Source of the DNA: Epiperipatus broadwayi
Taxonomy: Eukaryota > Onychophora > Udeonychophora > Euonychophora > Peripatidae
NCBI GenBank assembly: GCA_028023455.1
Contig: JAQFVV010000072.1
Span: forward strand, 4,720,214 to 4,784,213
DNA: 64,000 bases
Direction: 5' to 3'
This document shows positions 1-11,800 of this stretch, in pieces (positions within the stretch are counted from its first letter, which is position 1; every line of letters starts with the position of its first letter). The position numbers were made by a program, and so were the translations under genes. The notes under the pieces are model-generated. The model saw only the letters and a program-made list of their open reading frames with translations, made no database searches and was not told where the DNA came from.

Positions 1-387
1 TCTGTCCAACAATCTGAGTTTGTGAGTGCTCATGTTGTGTGAACTTATCTTGTATTCTGATTCCTAACTATAATGTAATCTATTAAATGCCATTGTTTAG
101 AGTGTGGATGCATCCATATTCCTTTGTAGCAGCTTTTCTGCTTAAGCAAAGTGTTTGTGATAGTCAATTCATGTGTTGTGCATAAATTTAATACTAACAA
201 ACAATTTGAATTTGCAGCCCCAATACCATTACTTCCAATAACTTTTGGCCAAATCTACTATTTGGACCAACATTTGCATTAAACTTTCGCAAGAAGAAAA
301 ATCCAATCTTTGTATTGCCATAATAATGCTATCTAACAAGGAATAAAAGCTTTCCTTCTTTAAATTCACTGAATCTAAGATCCGAGC

Positions 388-987
388 TGTAGTGTTTTGT
401 AAAATGGCAGACATGTTTGTGCACTCCAGAAAAAACTAGAATTTATTCGTAAGGCTGTTTTTAGATCACGCTCTGATAGCTGAGAATTTAATTAGTGCAT
501 TGACTTAATGGCGATCGACAATTCATAGAAATATTTGCTAATTACAAATGTTTCTAGATAAGAGACGTTACCTTATTGGTCAGTGCATTGATTGATCATT
601 GCAGTTGTCAGAGAGCGATAAGAAGACTGGGTAACATCGAGCAGTGTAACATAGAGAGCATAGAGAGCAGTCAAGCAGTATTGAGTAAGCAGTATTTAAG
701 TAGAGATATCTCGCGTCAGTGCTGGCGGTTAGTGATCAGCGCCCAGTGAAAATGTAGTTCACGGGTGTAGCTGAAAGAGACCACAGCGGAGATATGGAGA
801 GCATTCGTTGCAGAGCAGAGCATTAGTTGCAGAGTAGAAGCATTCATTGCAGAGCAGTGCATTCATTGCAGAGCAGAGCATTAGTTGCAGAGTAGAGCAT
901 TAGTTGCAGGAATAGACCATTCGTTGGAGAACTTTAGCGAATGTTATTGGATATAACCTTGGTACAGATGTAAGTGTGGATATAACA
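388..987 (+). repeat. 5' LTR of the TRIM-like element
   Basis: This 600-bp LTR is very similar to the 3' copy. The main difference is a deletion of about 26 bases near its right end, where the 3' LTR has extra sequence around 1690-1715. A minisatellite of roughly 19-20 bp units with the core GCATTAGTTGCAGAG lies at 801-910. No convincing TATA box was found. Confidence 0.88.
801..910. repeat. minisatellite inside the 5' LTR
   Basis: About six imperfect units share the core GCATTAGTTGCAGAGYAGA. The same array is found in the 3' LTR at about 1543-1652, so it predates this insertion. Confidence 0.8.
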
Positions 988-988
988 T

Positions 989-1003
989 TGGCGCAGTCGC
1001 ATT
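989..1003 (+). promoter_or_regulatory. primer-binding site, tRNA-Ser-like
   Basis: TGGCGCAGTCG starts two bases after the CA end of the 5' LTR. This matches the start of the PBS used by 17.6/297-like Gypsy elements, complementary to a tRNA 3' end CGACUGCGCCA. It would prime minus-strand cDNA synthesis. Confidence 0.75.
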
Positions 1004-1111
1004 TGGAACCTGGGAGTAGTGAATATGTTGAACTACAAGTTTAGCCGTAGATGAAGAAACCGGGTGAAAATGTCAATCCCAGTTAGTAACATTAGCAACA
1101 AGGGTTTTTCT

Positions 1112-1125
1112 GGAGTGGAGGGAGG
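1112..1125 (+). promoter_or_regulatory. polypurine tract
   Basis: GGAGTGGAGGGAGG lies two bases before the 3' LTR. Its purine richness and position fit the plus-strand primer of an LTR retrotransposon. Confidence 0.75.
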
Positions 1126-1127
1126 TG

Positions 1128-1753
1128 TGTAGTGTTTTGTAAAATGGCAGACATGTTTGTGCACTCCAGAAAAAACTAGAATTTATTTGTAAGGCTGTTT
1201 TTAGATTGCGCTCTGATAGCTGAGGAATTTAATTAGTGCATTGACATAATGGCGATCGACAATTCCTAGAAATATTTGCTAATTACAAATGTTTCTAGAT
1301 AAGAGACCTTACCTTATTGGTCAGTGCATTGATTGATCGTTGCAGTTGTCAGAGAGCGACAAGAAGACTGAGTAACATCGAGCAGTGTAACATAGAGAGC
1401 AGTAGAGAGCAGTCAAGCAGTATTGAGTAAGCAGTATTTAAGTAGAGATATCTTGCATCAGTGCTGGTGGTTAATGATCAGCGCCCAGTGGAAATGTAGT
1501 TTATGGGTGTAGCTGAAAGAGACCATAGCGGAGATATGGAGAGCATTTGTTGCAGAGCAGAGCATTAGTTGCATATTAGAAGCATTGGTTGCAGAGCAGT
1601 GCATTCATTGCAGAGCAGAGCATTAGTTGCAGAGTAGAGCATTAGTTGCAGGAATAGACCATTCGTTGGAGAACTTTAGCGAACGTTATTAGATAGCCGC
1701 ACAGTATGACTTGCAGATATAACCTTGGCACAGTTGTAAGTGCAGATGTAACA
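1128..1753 (+). repeat. 3' LTR of the TRIM-like element
   Basis: This 626-bp copy runs from TGTAGTG to GTAACA and is followed directly by the right copy of the CGAGC target duplication. Scattered substitutions separate it from the 5' LTR, so the insertion is not brand new. Confidence 0.88.
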
Positions 1754-1866
1754 CGAGCATAGGTACTGATAAAATGAGACCTAGTATCATTATGCAAGGT
1801 TAGTTTTAAGATCATTAATCTTTCATAGATACAATGAGGTATTTCAATAATAGAAAAACTAAATTA

Positions 1867-3000
1867 GATGTCACAGCAAATCCTGCACTATGAATTATTC
1901 TTTCACAATCTGACCTGCCTTTCCAAAAAAAAAAAACAACTTATATCCATCCATCTCTTCTAATAAACTTTCTTTTTCTGGAAGATGAATTTTGCTAAGA
2001 GTTTGTATTAAGTAAAGTTTGCACATTCCATGTACCTGTATTTAGAAAATTATTTGTGATATTTATCTTTAGCACTGTCAATGTAACTTATTGTATCACT
2101 ACTGCCGATATTATTTGTAGTATTCTTATTATTTTTATCACTGATATGAGTAATTTACCATGTGAGATCCAGACTGTGTAAGATATATTGTTTTTTGACC
2201 ATATTTTCTAGGTCCTTCAGCATCCATGGCAGGTAAAAGCAGCCTTAAATAGGGCTGCCTAAACATACAATTTTTGCCAGTTGATAAAAGAAGATATTCT
2301 CTTTCATCTGACGTCCAGCCATATATATTTTTAAAAAAATCATCATTGATATTCAAAAATGTTGACTGGATTTGGCATTGATAAATTAAAGGTTAAAATT
2401 ATATTTTAAATTATTAAAAATGATTCATTATGAGTCTACTTTGCAAATAATTCTGGGTAACATATTCAAATGAGAGTGTTCTGTGATGTAATTATATTCC
2501 TACACGTTACATATTTAAGCAGTAATAAAAGTTATTTACATACTGTTGAAATTAGTAATATTTAATTTAAAATAATAGTTGAAATGTATAGCTAGCATGA
2601 CCAATTTGTGAACTAAGTTCACTACTAATAATAAATTTCAACCTTTTTAAGATATCAATGTCGATTTATTTACAATATATACAATTGGAGGTCAGATGAA
2701 AGATGATATTCTCTTTTATCAGACTGAATGAATTAGCATTGAAAAATGAAAGGTCAAAATTGTATTTGTTAAGTTATTAAAATGATTTATTATGAGTCTA
2801 CTTATAAATATTCGAACAAAAGTGTTGGGTGGTAAGTACAAAACGGAAATTGATGATTAATTAATTAACTGACATCGAAATTGTTAAAAAGTTTAAAAAG
2901 GCATATTATTTCATTACATTTAGTGCGGTAATATTGATGAATTCAGTACTGCAAGTTTCCTGATTATCCTGTCACTTTGATGCTTGAACACTGCAAAACG
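1867..3000. other. A+T-rich gap
   Basis: Only short chance frames and a run of A at about 1926-1937 were seen. No gene, RNA or recognisable repeat was found. Confidence 0.5.
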
Positions 3001-3009
3001 TTCTGAATA

Positions 3010-3118
3010 GTCAAGCATTTGTGGTCAAGAGGTCAGCGACAGCTGCTTCGCAAGCAGTTGTCCCGGGTTAGCGGGTTCGCTTTCCGGCGGATGCTATGAC
3101 ACATGAGAAAAAAAAACA
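3010..3118 (+). mobile_element. tRNA-derived SINE, copy 1
   Basis: This copy is about 109 bp and ends in a run of A. It is flanked by a perfect 9-bp duplication TTCTGAATA at 3001-3009 and 3119-3127, which shows retroposition. The body looks like a tRNA, with a D-arm-like GTGGTCAAGAGGTCAGC and a T-arm B-box-like GGGTTCGCTTTCC, then ATGCTATGACACATG and poly-A. It is more diverged than the copy at 26.55 kb, and its anticodon loop is altered. Confidence 0.8.
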
Positions 3119-3689
3119 TTCTGAATAATTAATATTTTAATAAAATTAAGTTTAAACCTTCAGTAGTGATATATATATTATAATCGTCAAAGTTTTTGAT
3201 AAGCAAAAAAAAAGTTGCTTTTCATCTGTCCTAAAAACTCACGCTAAACCTATTTTAAATTCAACAATATTACCTGGTAAATGAATATTGGAATAGATAC
3301 TCAAACGTATCAGTGCTTTAATGCAAAACAATTCCATTTTGTAGACATGTGGCCAATTAAATAATTTGCAACAGAAATTTCTGGAATTTTTGTCTTTAGT
3401 CAATGTTCTGTACATCTCTGTAATCAATTCTTCTCAATATCTGTTATTTAATGAATCTTATCTTGACCACTGACGTAAAATTTTGGACCAATGTTAGATT
3501 TTTTTATTAAATAAAATCTTTATTTGTAATCTGATTTAATATGATACAAGATATACATATTGGAATTTGAAAGTATATAAGATACACTATTATATCAATT
3601 GGTGACTATTTTAATTCTTTGCAGGTGATTAATTCCATAAGGTGTCTTGGGTGATGTAAAAGTTTTGCAAGACTATGTTATTTACAACC

Positions 3690-4075
3690 GTAATCTATTT
3701 ACTTCAAACCTATGGTTTGGTTGGAATGGCTATGAGGCTCCAGGTTGATGCAAAGATATCTGGAGGCACACTGTCTCTGTTTTTAATTTTCTTTATTAAA
3801 TTAAGGAAAAGTTCTTGATTGTTAATTGTTTCACTGTTAAAGATGAATGCTTGAAAGGGATAAAAGTGGGAGTTGTTTGATCTGGATAAATAGGTTATTG
3901 TGTTCCGGTGGCTCTGTAAGGTCTGACAGTGAAATATGTTGTGTTCAATGGTTTCATCAGCCTTCTGACATAATTGGCAGATGGGGTCTATTTTTGAGAT
4001 ACCTGTTTTGTAGGATAGGAAGAAGTTTGTGGTTATGTATTCTCATGGATGAGCACTTAAGTTGATGCATCCAAA
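3690..4075 (-). pseudogene. LINE C-terminal zinc-knuckle remnant
   Basis: The minus strand translates to a zinc knuckle of the form C-x2-C-x8-H-x4-C (CQLCQKADETIEHNIFHC, encoded near 3930-3985). It is preceded by ITTNFFLSYKTGISKIDP and followed by about 60 plausible codons. CCHC knuckles at this spacing lie at the C-terminus of ORF2 in several APE-type LINE clades. No RT domain was found next to it, so only a 3' fragment survives. It is distinct from the CATCA-tailed LINE at 58-64 kb. Confidence 0.55.
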
Positions 4076-4690
4076 TTAATGTTTAAATAATTGCCCAAAT
4101 TGGCAAAGACTAAATAGTTGGCCTGGTCTACAGTAGACCCATTTCAAATCCAGTCACCAGATTGACTGTTGATTTATTTTATTATTGATCATAAAATGAT
4201 GATGATGATGGATGATTATTTTTTATTACTTATACTTATTTATAATGCTGGTTAATAGTCAATTAATTATGCTTTTAGTTGCTTTAAAGAGTTAACTGGG
4301 CTGATCTCTCAGAATCTATCATGCTCATTCTTTTGACATTAAATTTTATATATTTTTTGTTCTTGAGGTTGACCAAACAATTCCTCAGATCTCTGATGTT
4401 TTAAAACCTTGATTTTCCTGTAGTGTTATAATATTTAATGAATTAAATCTTAGATTCACAGCATATATAAAAATTAAACTGTCATTTCTGTGTGGAGTAT
4501 CTGGTTGTTCAAATCTCTCCCTCATCTGAGGAATGGAATTAGTTTCCATGAAATCACATACATATTTAGAGATATTGGTCTGGAAAGTTTTTACACTGAT
4601 AACAATTCAAAGTATAATAATAAGATAGCAAGAAATGCACTGTGAATCTATTGGCTACAGATATTTCTTAAGCACAATCAATTCATTATT
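4076..4690. other. A+T-rich gap
   Basis: I see nothing beyond a short GAT-rich stretch near 4198-4215. Confidence 0.4.
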
Positions 4691-4714
4691 TTTTATTTGC
4701 TTATTCATGTTTTT

Positions 4715-4740
4715 ATCTATCTTTCTGTTTATCTATCTAT

Positions 4741-4781
<41 letters not shown>

Positions 4782-4814
4782 TATATATATATATAGATAT
4801 ATATATATATATAA
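4715..4814. repeat. TCTA and AT microsatellite
   Basis: A short TCTA/TTTA run leads into about 70 bp of alternating AT with occasional AG interruptions. Reading frames over it are artefacts. Confidence 0.9.
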
Positions 4815-5184
4815 CATATCTATTGTGCATTGCTTGACAGACAAATTCAAATGCCACATACAGCATATAAATATACATTTATCCATGCCTTCTAGTATTA
4901 TGAAGAACACTAAATTTGAGATAATTGAAGTGAATATTAAAAAAAAAAAAGAGCAAAGAATAACAATTACAAAGTTGAAATATTTCAAATTTACATTGAT
5001 ATAGTAACATTAATTACTAATGATTTTAATTCAAATTAAAAGACAAATGTTTGAAATTTAGAATTATTAAAAATAAAAGAACAAAAATTTTAATATAAAT
5101 TATTAAAGAACAGAGATTACAGATATTATTTTACTTCAAACGTAAATTTATATAAGTTCTGATTATGTTAACCATAAGATAGCA

Positions 5185-5692
5185 CAGAAATACCATCTTC
5201 AACCTCCAAGAATCCATAGAAACAGGGGTCTTTGCAATATTAGATTATCAGTTTTCCTCATTTATGCACTCTTATTGCTCCGATGTGCCATTATTTTTGA
5301 CCAGGGAGTACACTCAGTGAATCAAAAGCTATTGGACCTAATTCGCTCTCTCAAAACCAGAGATACCAAACTAGACCCACCTCCACTCCTCACAGACACT
5401 TGGGCAATTCTGCAACTCCCATCCTCTCAGCCTCTGTCATAGGACTCAATTATTCAAATGTTTGTGGCCCATGTGGTGCTTGCTCAACGAAGACATGCAT
5501 CTTGGACTGGCCTGGACTACACACCATTTCCACTTCCCATTTCCTTCTCACATGTATCCTTCCCTCTTACCATGTTGCTTCTGAAATTTCAATTTATCAT
5601 ATAATCACTCCTTTGTAAACCTTTTTCTAACTATATTTGTATCTGTTTTTTTTTTTATGAATAAACTTTCATCGCTGAGAAAAAAAACAAAC
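5185..5692 (+). other. retroposed-looking transcript segment
   Basis: This stretch is clearly richer in G+C than its surroundings. It ends with AATAAA at about 5661, then an A-rich tail at about 5680-5695 some 18 bases later. That is the layout of a polyadenylated transcript copied back into DNA. It contains only short frames (72 codons at 5400-5618) with no family I recognise. No clear target duplication was found. It may be a LINE 3' end or a processed non-coding transcript. Confidence 0.4.
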
Positions 5693-6035
5693 AAACATAC
5701 TTTGTTTAAAGCACTACCAAACAGAAATACAAGTTTTAATAAAATTAAATAATATTATTTGACAGCCATAATAGAGTGCAAAAGTTTAATAATAGGATAA
5801 TAATTCATACAACCCATTCTTGATCAAGTGGGAGATGAATTAGAAGAACTAGATATAGGTATCTGGAATTTTTATTTCCTTAAACTCTTTTTTGTACATG
5901 GTATAGTTCTATGGTTACAGTTGCCATATAAAGAATATTTAGTATTTATAGCTTCCCTATGCATTTATAGTAAAGAAGTTTTGAAATATCATTTTTTCCA
6001 TAGTAAGGCTTTTTCATACCTGCACTTCTATATGT

Positions 6036-6240
6036 AATATATAGGGATTTGAACTCAGACTTTCACATGATTTTTAACCATCCATGCTATCTCATACTGC
6101 TGATACACTTGATCACACACATGTCAAAAAGATAAATAATCACCAATATATGTATTTCATGTTAATCCATCTCTCATCAGTTAATCCAGATTATCATCTC
6201 CGCACGTATATACAATCAAAGCTCTGCTTATGTTTCTAAC
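6036..6240 (+). repeat. fold-back family, partial left arm
   Basis: A single arm of the fold-back family seen in full at 36.0-36.8 kb. It starts GGGATTTGAACTCAGACTTTC and contains the shared core near ATGTATTTCATG and TCATCAGTTAATCCAGA. No matching right arm is nearby. Confidence 0.7.
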
Positions 6241-6249
6241 ATGCATTAA

Positions 6250-7173
6250 TGTATTAAGTTTAAATGAAAGATGACTATGCTTATAAATCATCAAATAAAA
6301 TAGATATATTTCTTGCAATCATTATATAAATAGCCCTTCCCTATTTAGAACAGTTAATTCCAAGTCTTGATGCAGATATCAACATTCACAGTTAGTAGTA
6401 AACATTATATAAAATAAATTTTTAAACTGCCTGCATGCACAAGTATATATACAGTATGTTCAATCAAAAGATGAAAGGTGACTTATGACCTCCATCTTTA
6501 TTTGCTCTTGATATTATCAGAGTAAGTTTTGAAATAGTAATGGTATTGATATTTATAGCATGAATGTTGGATGTCCAAAAACTACGATAAAATATTTTAC
6601 TTAAGTAGTTATTTTGTATATGCATAGAAAATTATACATCCTCACAGCCAATTTTATGTGGAGGTAATAACATGCATGCCTTCAACATCTTATCACAACA
6701 CCAATAAATAGGATCGACAAAATGATGAGATAATCAAATCTCCACACTTATCTACAAGCACAAAATTAGCATTAGTATCATATAACTCATCTAAAAGAAA
6801 CTTGACAAGAATAACCTATCATAAACATTGCCCAATACAGTATAAGTCATCTATGATGATCTGCATTTCAAGGCATACTTTAAAATAACATATGAAAGTA
6901 GTTGCAAATACAAACTATTTATCATATAATAATAACGCTATAAACATGATATGAAAGTCTGATAAAATACATTATATTAACAATAAAGTCATTAGGCATA
7001 AACATTATAAATCAATAACTTATCAAAATAATACATCATCTCCAAATGCATATTCATTCATCCATATTATTCATTAAATGATCATATACCAAATGTTCAT
7101 ATTATCTTTATTGATATAACAATTCAAACACATTTTGAAAAATCCAATACTCATACATACCCATACATGATAC
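6250..7173. other. A+T-rich gap
   Basis: No gene or recognisable element was seen. Confidence 0.4.
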
Positions 7174-7181
7174 ACATAAAT

Positions 7182-8867
7182 GGTAAAAGCCTGAAATCTG
7201 GGCATGGCCACTTGGGGCCTTGTTTACGTGTCAAAACACATAAAAATGCTGTTTCAGCGGCCGCGGCCTTACAGGCTATACAACATTTACATATTGTATT
7301 ATCCCATTGAGCTAGGCCACTTTACATGATATTGCACAAAAATATTACCTCCTGTTTTGTGCTTTAAAGCTATTTACGTGTATTCATTCTATTCATAGCT
7401 GATTACTGTATCGCTTGAGGGTGTTTAAATTTCAAGGCGGTACGACTTTTTCAAATCTCCGTAATAGAGTAATGTCATTTCGATTTAAAAAATGTTAATT
7501 ATTAATAATTGTCATATGGTCCCCACCCTTCCCGAAAAAAAGGTTAATATGTAAAAAATTGGCAAAGTGTATGTTCGAACACGCTTTGACAAAGCTCATG
7601 CGCTAAGTCACGTCTCAGCATGAGGGAAATATTCAAGACCACTAAAAGGTCTGAGATGAACATGCAATTCTGAAACTTTTCTTCAGATAAATTGCCGTAC
7701 AGAAAGTGTGTGAGATTGTGTGTGTGTGTTTTTTTTGTCTGGCACACATAATGTCCACTTTTTATTACAGCAATAAAATTGAATAAATAATTTTAAAAAG
7801 TCCAAAGTTTGTGTCCTTTTTTGTTGTCTTTTATTTCATTAGAAATTGACAAGTATTTGGATTCAATTTTTTGCAGCGGGGTTAAAATAAATGACGACTT
7901 TGGTTGACTTTTTGTTAAGAATAACAAATTACGAAATACCCCCCACACCCACCCCCAAATGCAGTTTATTGTAGAAGGCTAAAAAAAAAAAAAAAGGTAA
8001 TTCGAACAAAATAGAAATCAAAGTAAAAAGTGAGAAAAAGTTGTTTCAAAAAAAGGAAAAAAAGTTAAATTCTTGACATTTTGTTACAATTCTTTTTCCG
8101 AGTGTGTGGGGGTGGATGTTTGAAAACAATTTTTTAATCGGCAAAAACACAAAAGTAAATTTTGATTTAATATTAAGAAAAACAATTATGTCAACCAAAA
8201 AGAAATCAAAATTAAAAACAAGTCCCAAAGTTGATTCTCTTTTTTCAGCGCTGTTAAAATAATTGACTATTTTTGTTGGCCTTTTTGTTAATAATAACAG
8301 TACGAATTCCCCCCTCCCCCACTCAAGAAGCTGTTTCTTGTAATATGCAAAAAAAAAGGCTAATTCAAACATAATCTAAATCAAAGTGAAAACAAGTTGT
8401 GTTTAAAAAAAAAGTAAAATTAATAATAATAAGAAAAACCATTTAGTCAAGCCAAAAAAATAAAAGAAAGGTAGAATTAAGTTCTAAACAAGTCGCAAAT
8501 AATTGTACTGTATTCTATTTTTTCGGTGGTGGGATTCAAACTAATTTTTTTGATGTCATGAAACGGTCCGAAGTTTTCAAATGATAAAAAGAAAAAATAC
8601 AATTAGCAAAATTTGTTGAAAAAATATCAGGTTTCAAAAAACTCACAAAAAGTAACGAAAATGAATATCAAAATTTGTTTAATAATAAAGAAATCATGTT
8701 CTAAATGAAATAAAAATTATTCGTTTAATCAATTTTTTTTTAAAAAAAAAAAAACCTTGTTGTATAAAAAAAAAAAAAATTTGCGGCAGCCCGGTAATGT
8801 TATATTTCATTGATTTTGTCTAGCATCAACGCTCCAAGCGGCTTTGCCTGAATTTCAGGCTTTTACC
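7182..8867. mobile_element. non-autonomous DNA transposon, 1.69 kb
   Basis: The termini are inverted: GGTAAAAGCCTGAAAT at the left and its complement at the right, with weaker matching for another 20 bases (CCACTTGGGGC against CCGCTTGGAGC). An 8-bp duplication ACATAAAT flanks it at 7174-7181 and 8868-8875. If the ends are read as TGG...CCA the duplication is 6 bp. An 8-bp TSD fits hAT, Merlin or P, but the ends are not the CAG of hAT. The ends are G+C-rich and the centre is A- and T-run-rich without transposase. The centre has imperfect internal repeats, with GTTAAAATAA units about 370 bp apart near 7881 and 8252 and a weaker third near 8480. Confidence 0.8.
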
Positions 8868-8875
8868 ACATAAAT

Positions 8876-11800
8876 TACTAGCAAAAAATATTATAAGTTC
8901 TTAAGTCAGTTGTTCTAAAACACACTTTAAAACATTCCAGTTTACATAACGATTCCATTTAAATCCAGAATATTTTATTTAAAACATCCTTAATGTTTAA
9001 AGATCACAATTGGATAAACAATTCTTTAAAATCTGAGAAAAACAAGTATATAAAGCAATACGAAGTTTAGATCACATTATTTCCTTATATAACACAGCAG
9101 ATTGAATATTATAGTGCAATAAAGGACATTTAAACAAATATATTTTCACTCTGAAACAAGTGTGAAACAAAATACTTCTCATTGTCTTTGGCAAAGAAAA
9201 TACAATTAGTTGGAATGCGTTAATTTTTTCTTGTAGAAAGTACGAAAGCATATCGGCGGTCAAAATAACTTGTAATCAAGACAAGGCAAATATATCTCAG
9301 ATATCCATAATTTTTAAAAAAATACATTTACTTTCAAATATTTCTGAAGTCAGCATATACTTCAAATTTTTGTTATGATCAAAAATTTAGCATAACGAAT
9401 AAAATATTGCTCTAATCAGCATAGTTCAAATTGTTATTCGAAAAAAAAATAAGCATGATAAAGAATAATATTGCGAATAATATTATAATATGATAAAGCA
9501 TATAATTAATTGCAGGATTAAGTCTTAATAAACTATTCACAAAATGAAACAATTTATTTTATTAAAAATATTAGCAATAATGTTCATTTTAAATTCAAGC
9601 ATGACTACAATAATAAACTGATAGTTGATATAGTTCATAATAATGCAATTTTTACTTACATACTTTTTCCAACATTAGCAAATCAACATTAAAGTTTGAT
9701 GTTCTTTCCTTTAATAAAGCAAGTTATTAAAGTTTCCTCATTGGATATACTTTGGCAGACATATTGGAGTGAGATGAATAGCCATTTTGTAGGAGGCCCG
9801 GAAGATTGTTTTCTAACAGTTCATTCTTTTAGAAATACAATCAGCTGACTAGATAATAAGTTTTTTAGTTTTTTAGTTAGATTATTAATGAAGTAAGTAA
9901 TAAGTAAATTATCAACATATGGTAAGCTCTTTTTATAAGACAAATTATGTGCTCTAAACAAAATCAATGGTTGATGGATTTGGATCATTATTAATTGATA
10001 ATTAATGTGATGTTAATTAGTCATCAAGGCAAATATTGTAATAATAGATTTTTTTTAAATTGTCTGTGTTTCTAGACATAATAAATTAACATTATACTTA
10101 AAATACAATTTATTATTTAACAATAAATTAAATGTTACAATTATAATATATTTATTTAACTTTTCCTGTTAAGAAATTCTCAAAATTTAATATATTTTAA
10201 ATAATAAAATTTTAATAACAATATTGCAGTTTAAATATTATTAAATATTAAATCTTTTAACAATGAAATTTAATTGTAACCAATTTCGCTTAAACTTCTC
10301 TCACTCAAAATAACTATTACACACATACACACACTTGTAAAACTTAAATTGTTAATTAAGATGTTTAAAATATACTGTAATTTGTTATTTGTATTATAAA
10401 ATATTATGGAAATATTATCAAACTATTTAACAATAATTTATTTACTTTATTTTTATAGAACTACTTCTAGTTTGTAATTGTATTTTAAACTAAGAGGGAA
10501 CTATGCATTAATAGAAATGTTAAATTTTATGGATTTAAAACATGTAAAATTACAAAATTAACTTGTGACATTTTAAAATTAATTAAGCTTCTTTTATTTA
10601 GAATTATGTAAAGAAGTAGCCTATAACAACAGTTAAATAGCTGAAATTAAACATTAAATTATTCACCATGTCTAATATGTAAATTTCCTTATTGGAAGAA
10701 AAAATATTTTAAAAAAATGTAATCTATCCACATTATACACATACTAAGCTCTCTATGCAACCCTTAAGATTACAATATATAAATGGAAACTAAATTGCTG
10801 TGTTTGATGCAATCTCAACTGGTTACCCAATCAACTGATGATGTCAGATTTGATTAACAGAAATTGATGACTTGCTTAATTTTTCATCAAACATTGCCAT
10901 AAATAATAGGGATATTTTGTATAATTTTACAGAGATCATAAATAAATAAAATTAATGAATTACATATTATATATATATTGTACCATCTTGACATAGATTT
11001 AAAGCTGACATCATTACATTTCTAAAAAAAAATATTGGCTTCCATTAATATTTTTTAATTGTCTTAAAAAGGCTAATAATTTGCCTTATTAATAAATAGT
11101 GATTAATAATACATCATAATATAAAATAACATTCATAATTTTTAAGTCTAATTTTTTAACAGACAGTATATTGAACTGTATATCATAATAATATTAATAT
11201 TTTATTATTAGAAAGATTTAATAGATTGAATTATGTATTGATAAATTCATTTATTAATATTTTTTATTTACTGCATACATTTAACAAATAATACATGAAC
11301 ATATAGTCATGTATTATGTAATGTGTGCGTGCATGTATATGTGTTTTTACATTTATACAGTTAAAGTATTAAATCATATATAATTAAAATATTATATATA
11401 TATATATAATTATTTCAATGGGTATTTAAAATATATATATTTTTATATTAAATGAATAAATATATAAGGTATGTTCATGTTTTATTTAAATTATAATTTT
11501 AAAATGTATTTTAATTTATTTTTATTTAATACAAAGGTAAGACACATTTTTATTTCATGAACGCTGATGTATTTTAGAAAAACTTTTTATTGAGTGAAAT
11601 TTAGCTCTTCGTAACAGAGACAATAGCAAGCAATGGGTTAAATTTGAGTAAAACCATAGGAACAATATCTAAGATTGTGGCTTAAATGGGTCATCATCAG
11701 AAAAAGTAAAAACGCTCCTGTTCTTAGTTTGGTTGGTCTCTTAATTTGTATCTCGATAAGAAAAGTCATATTAATAATTGGATTTTACTATAAAAATAAA

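Larger units (their letters stand above)
388..1753 (+). mobile_element. TRIM-like miniature LTR retrotransposon
   Basis: Two direct repeats of about 600 bp enclose only 140 bp. The repeats start TGTAGTG and end TAACA, so they have the canonical TG...CA ends. A perfect 5-bp target duplication, CGAGC, flanks the element at 383-387 and 1754-1758. The internal part begins next to a primer-binding site and ends with a polypurine tract, leaving no room for gag or pol. It is therefore non-autonomous and needs a partner element's enzymes. The primer-binding site resembles the tRNA-Ser type of 17.6-like Gypsy elements, so the partner is probably Gypsy-type. Orientation follows from PBS-left, PPT-right. 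Confidence 0.9.
229..1863 (-). pseudogene. possible host exon split by an LTR element
   Basis: A minus-strand frame enters the 5' LTR from below and ends at a TAA (stop at 229-231). If the insertion 388-1758 is removed, leaving one copy of the CGAGC target duplication, the frame continues without a stop from 1863 down to 229, about 87 codons. The upstream limit is an in-frame TAA at 1864-1866, next to a CTAATTTAG stretch that could be a branch point and splice acceptor. Stops are frequent by chance in DNA this A+T-rich, so this length is notable. The predicted peptide is leucine-rich and helical in character, for example SLLDSIIMAIQRL. I do not recognise the family. It could be a terminal exon of a host gene, a transposon exon or chance. 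The insertion would break it. Confidence 0.35.

Noticed and set aside
4740-4988. 82-codon minus-strand hydrophobic frame
   Set aside because: Half of it is the AT microsatellite (Tyr-Ile repeats).
5400-5618. 72-codon plus-strand frame in the retroposed-looking segment
   Set aside because: No recognised family and no good start context; the segment is better described as a transcript copy.
8046-8372. 108-codon minus-strand frame inside the 1.69-kb transposon
   Set aside because: Made of translated A and T runs with no transposase motif, and it lies within the element's imperfect internal repeats.
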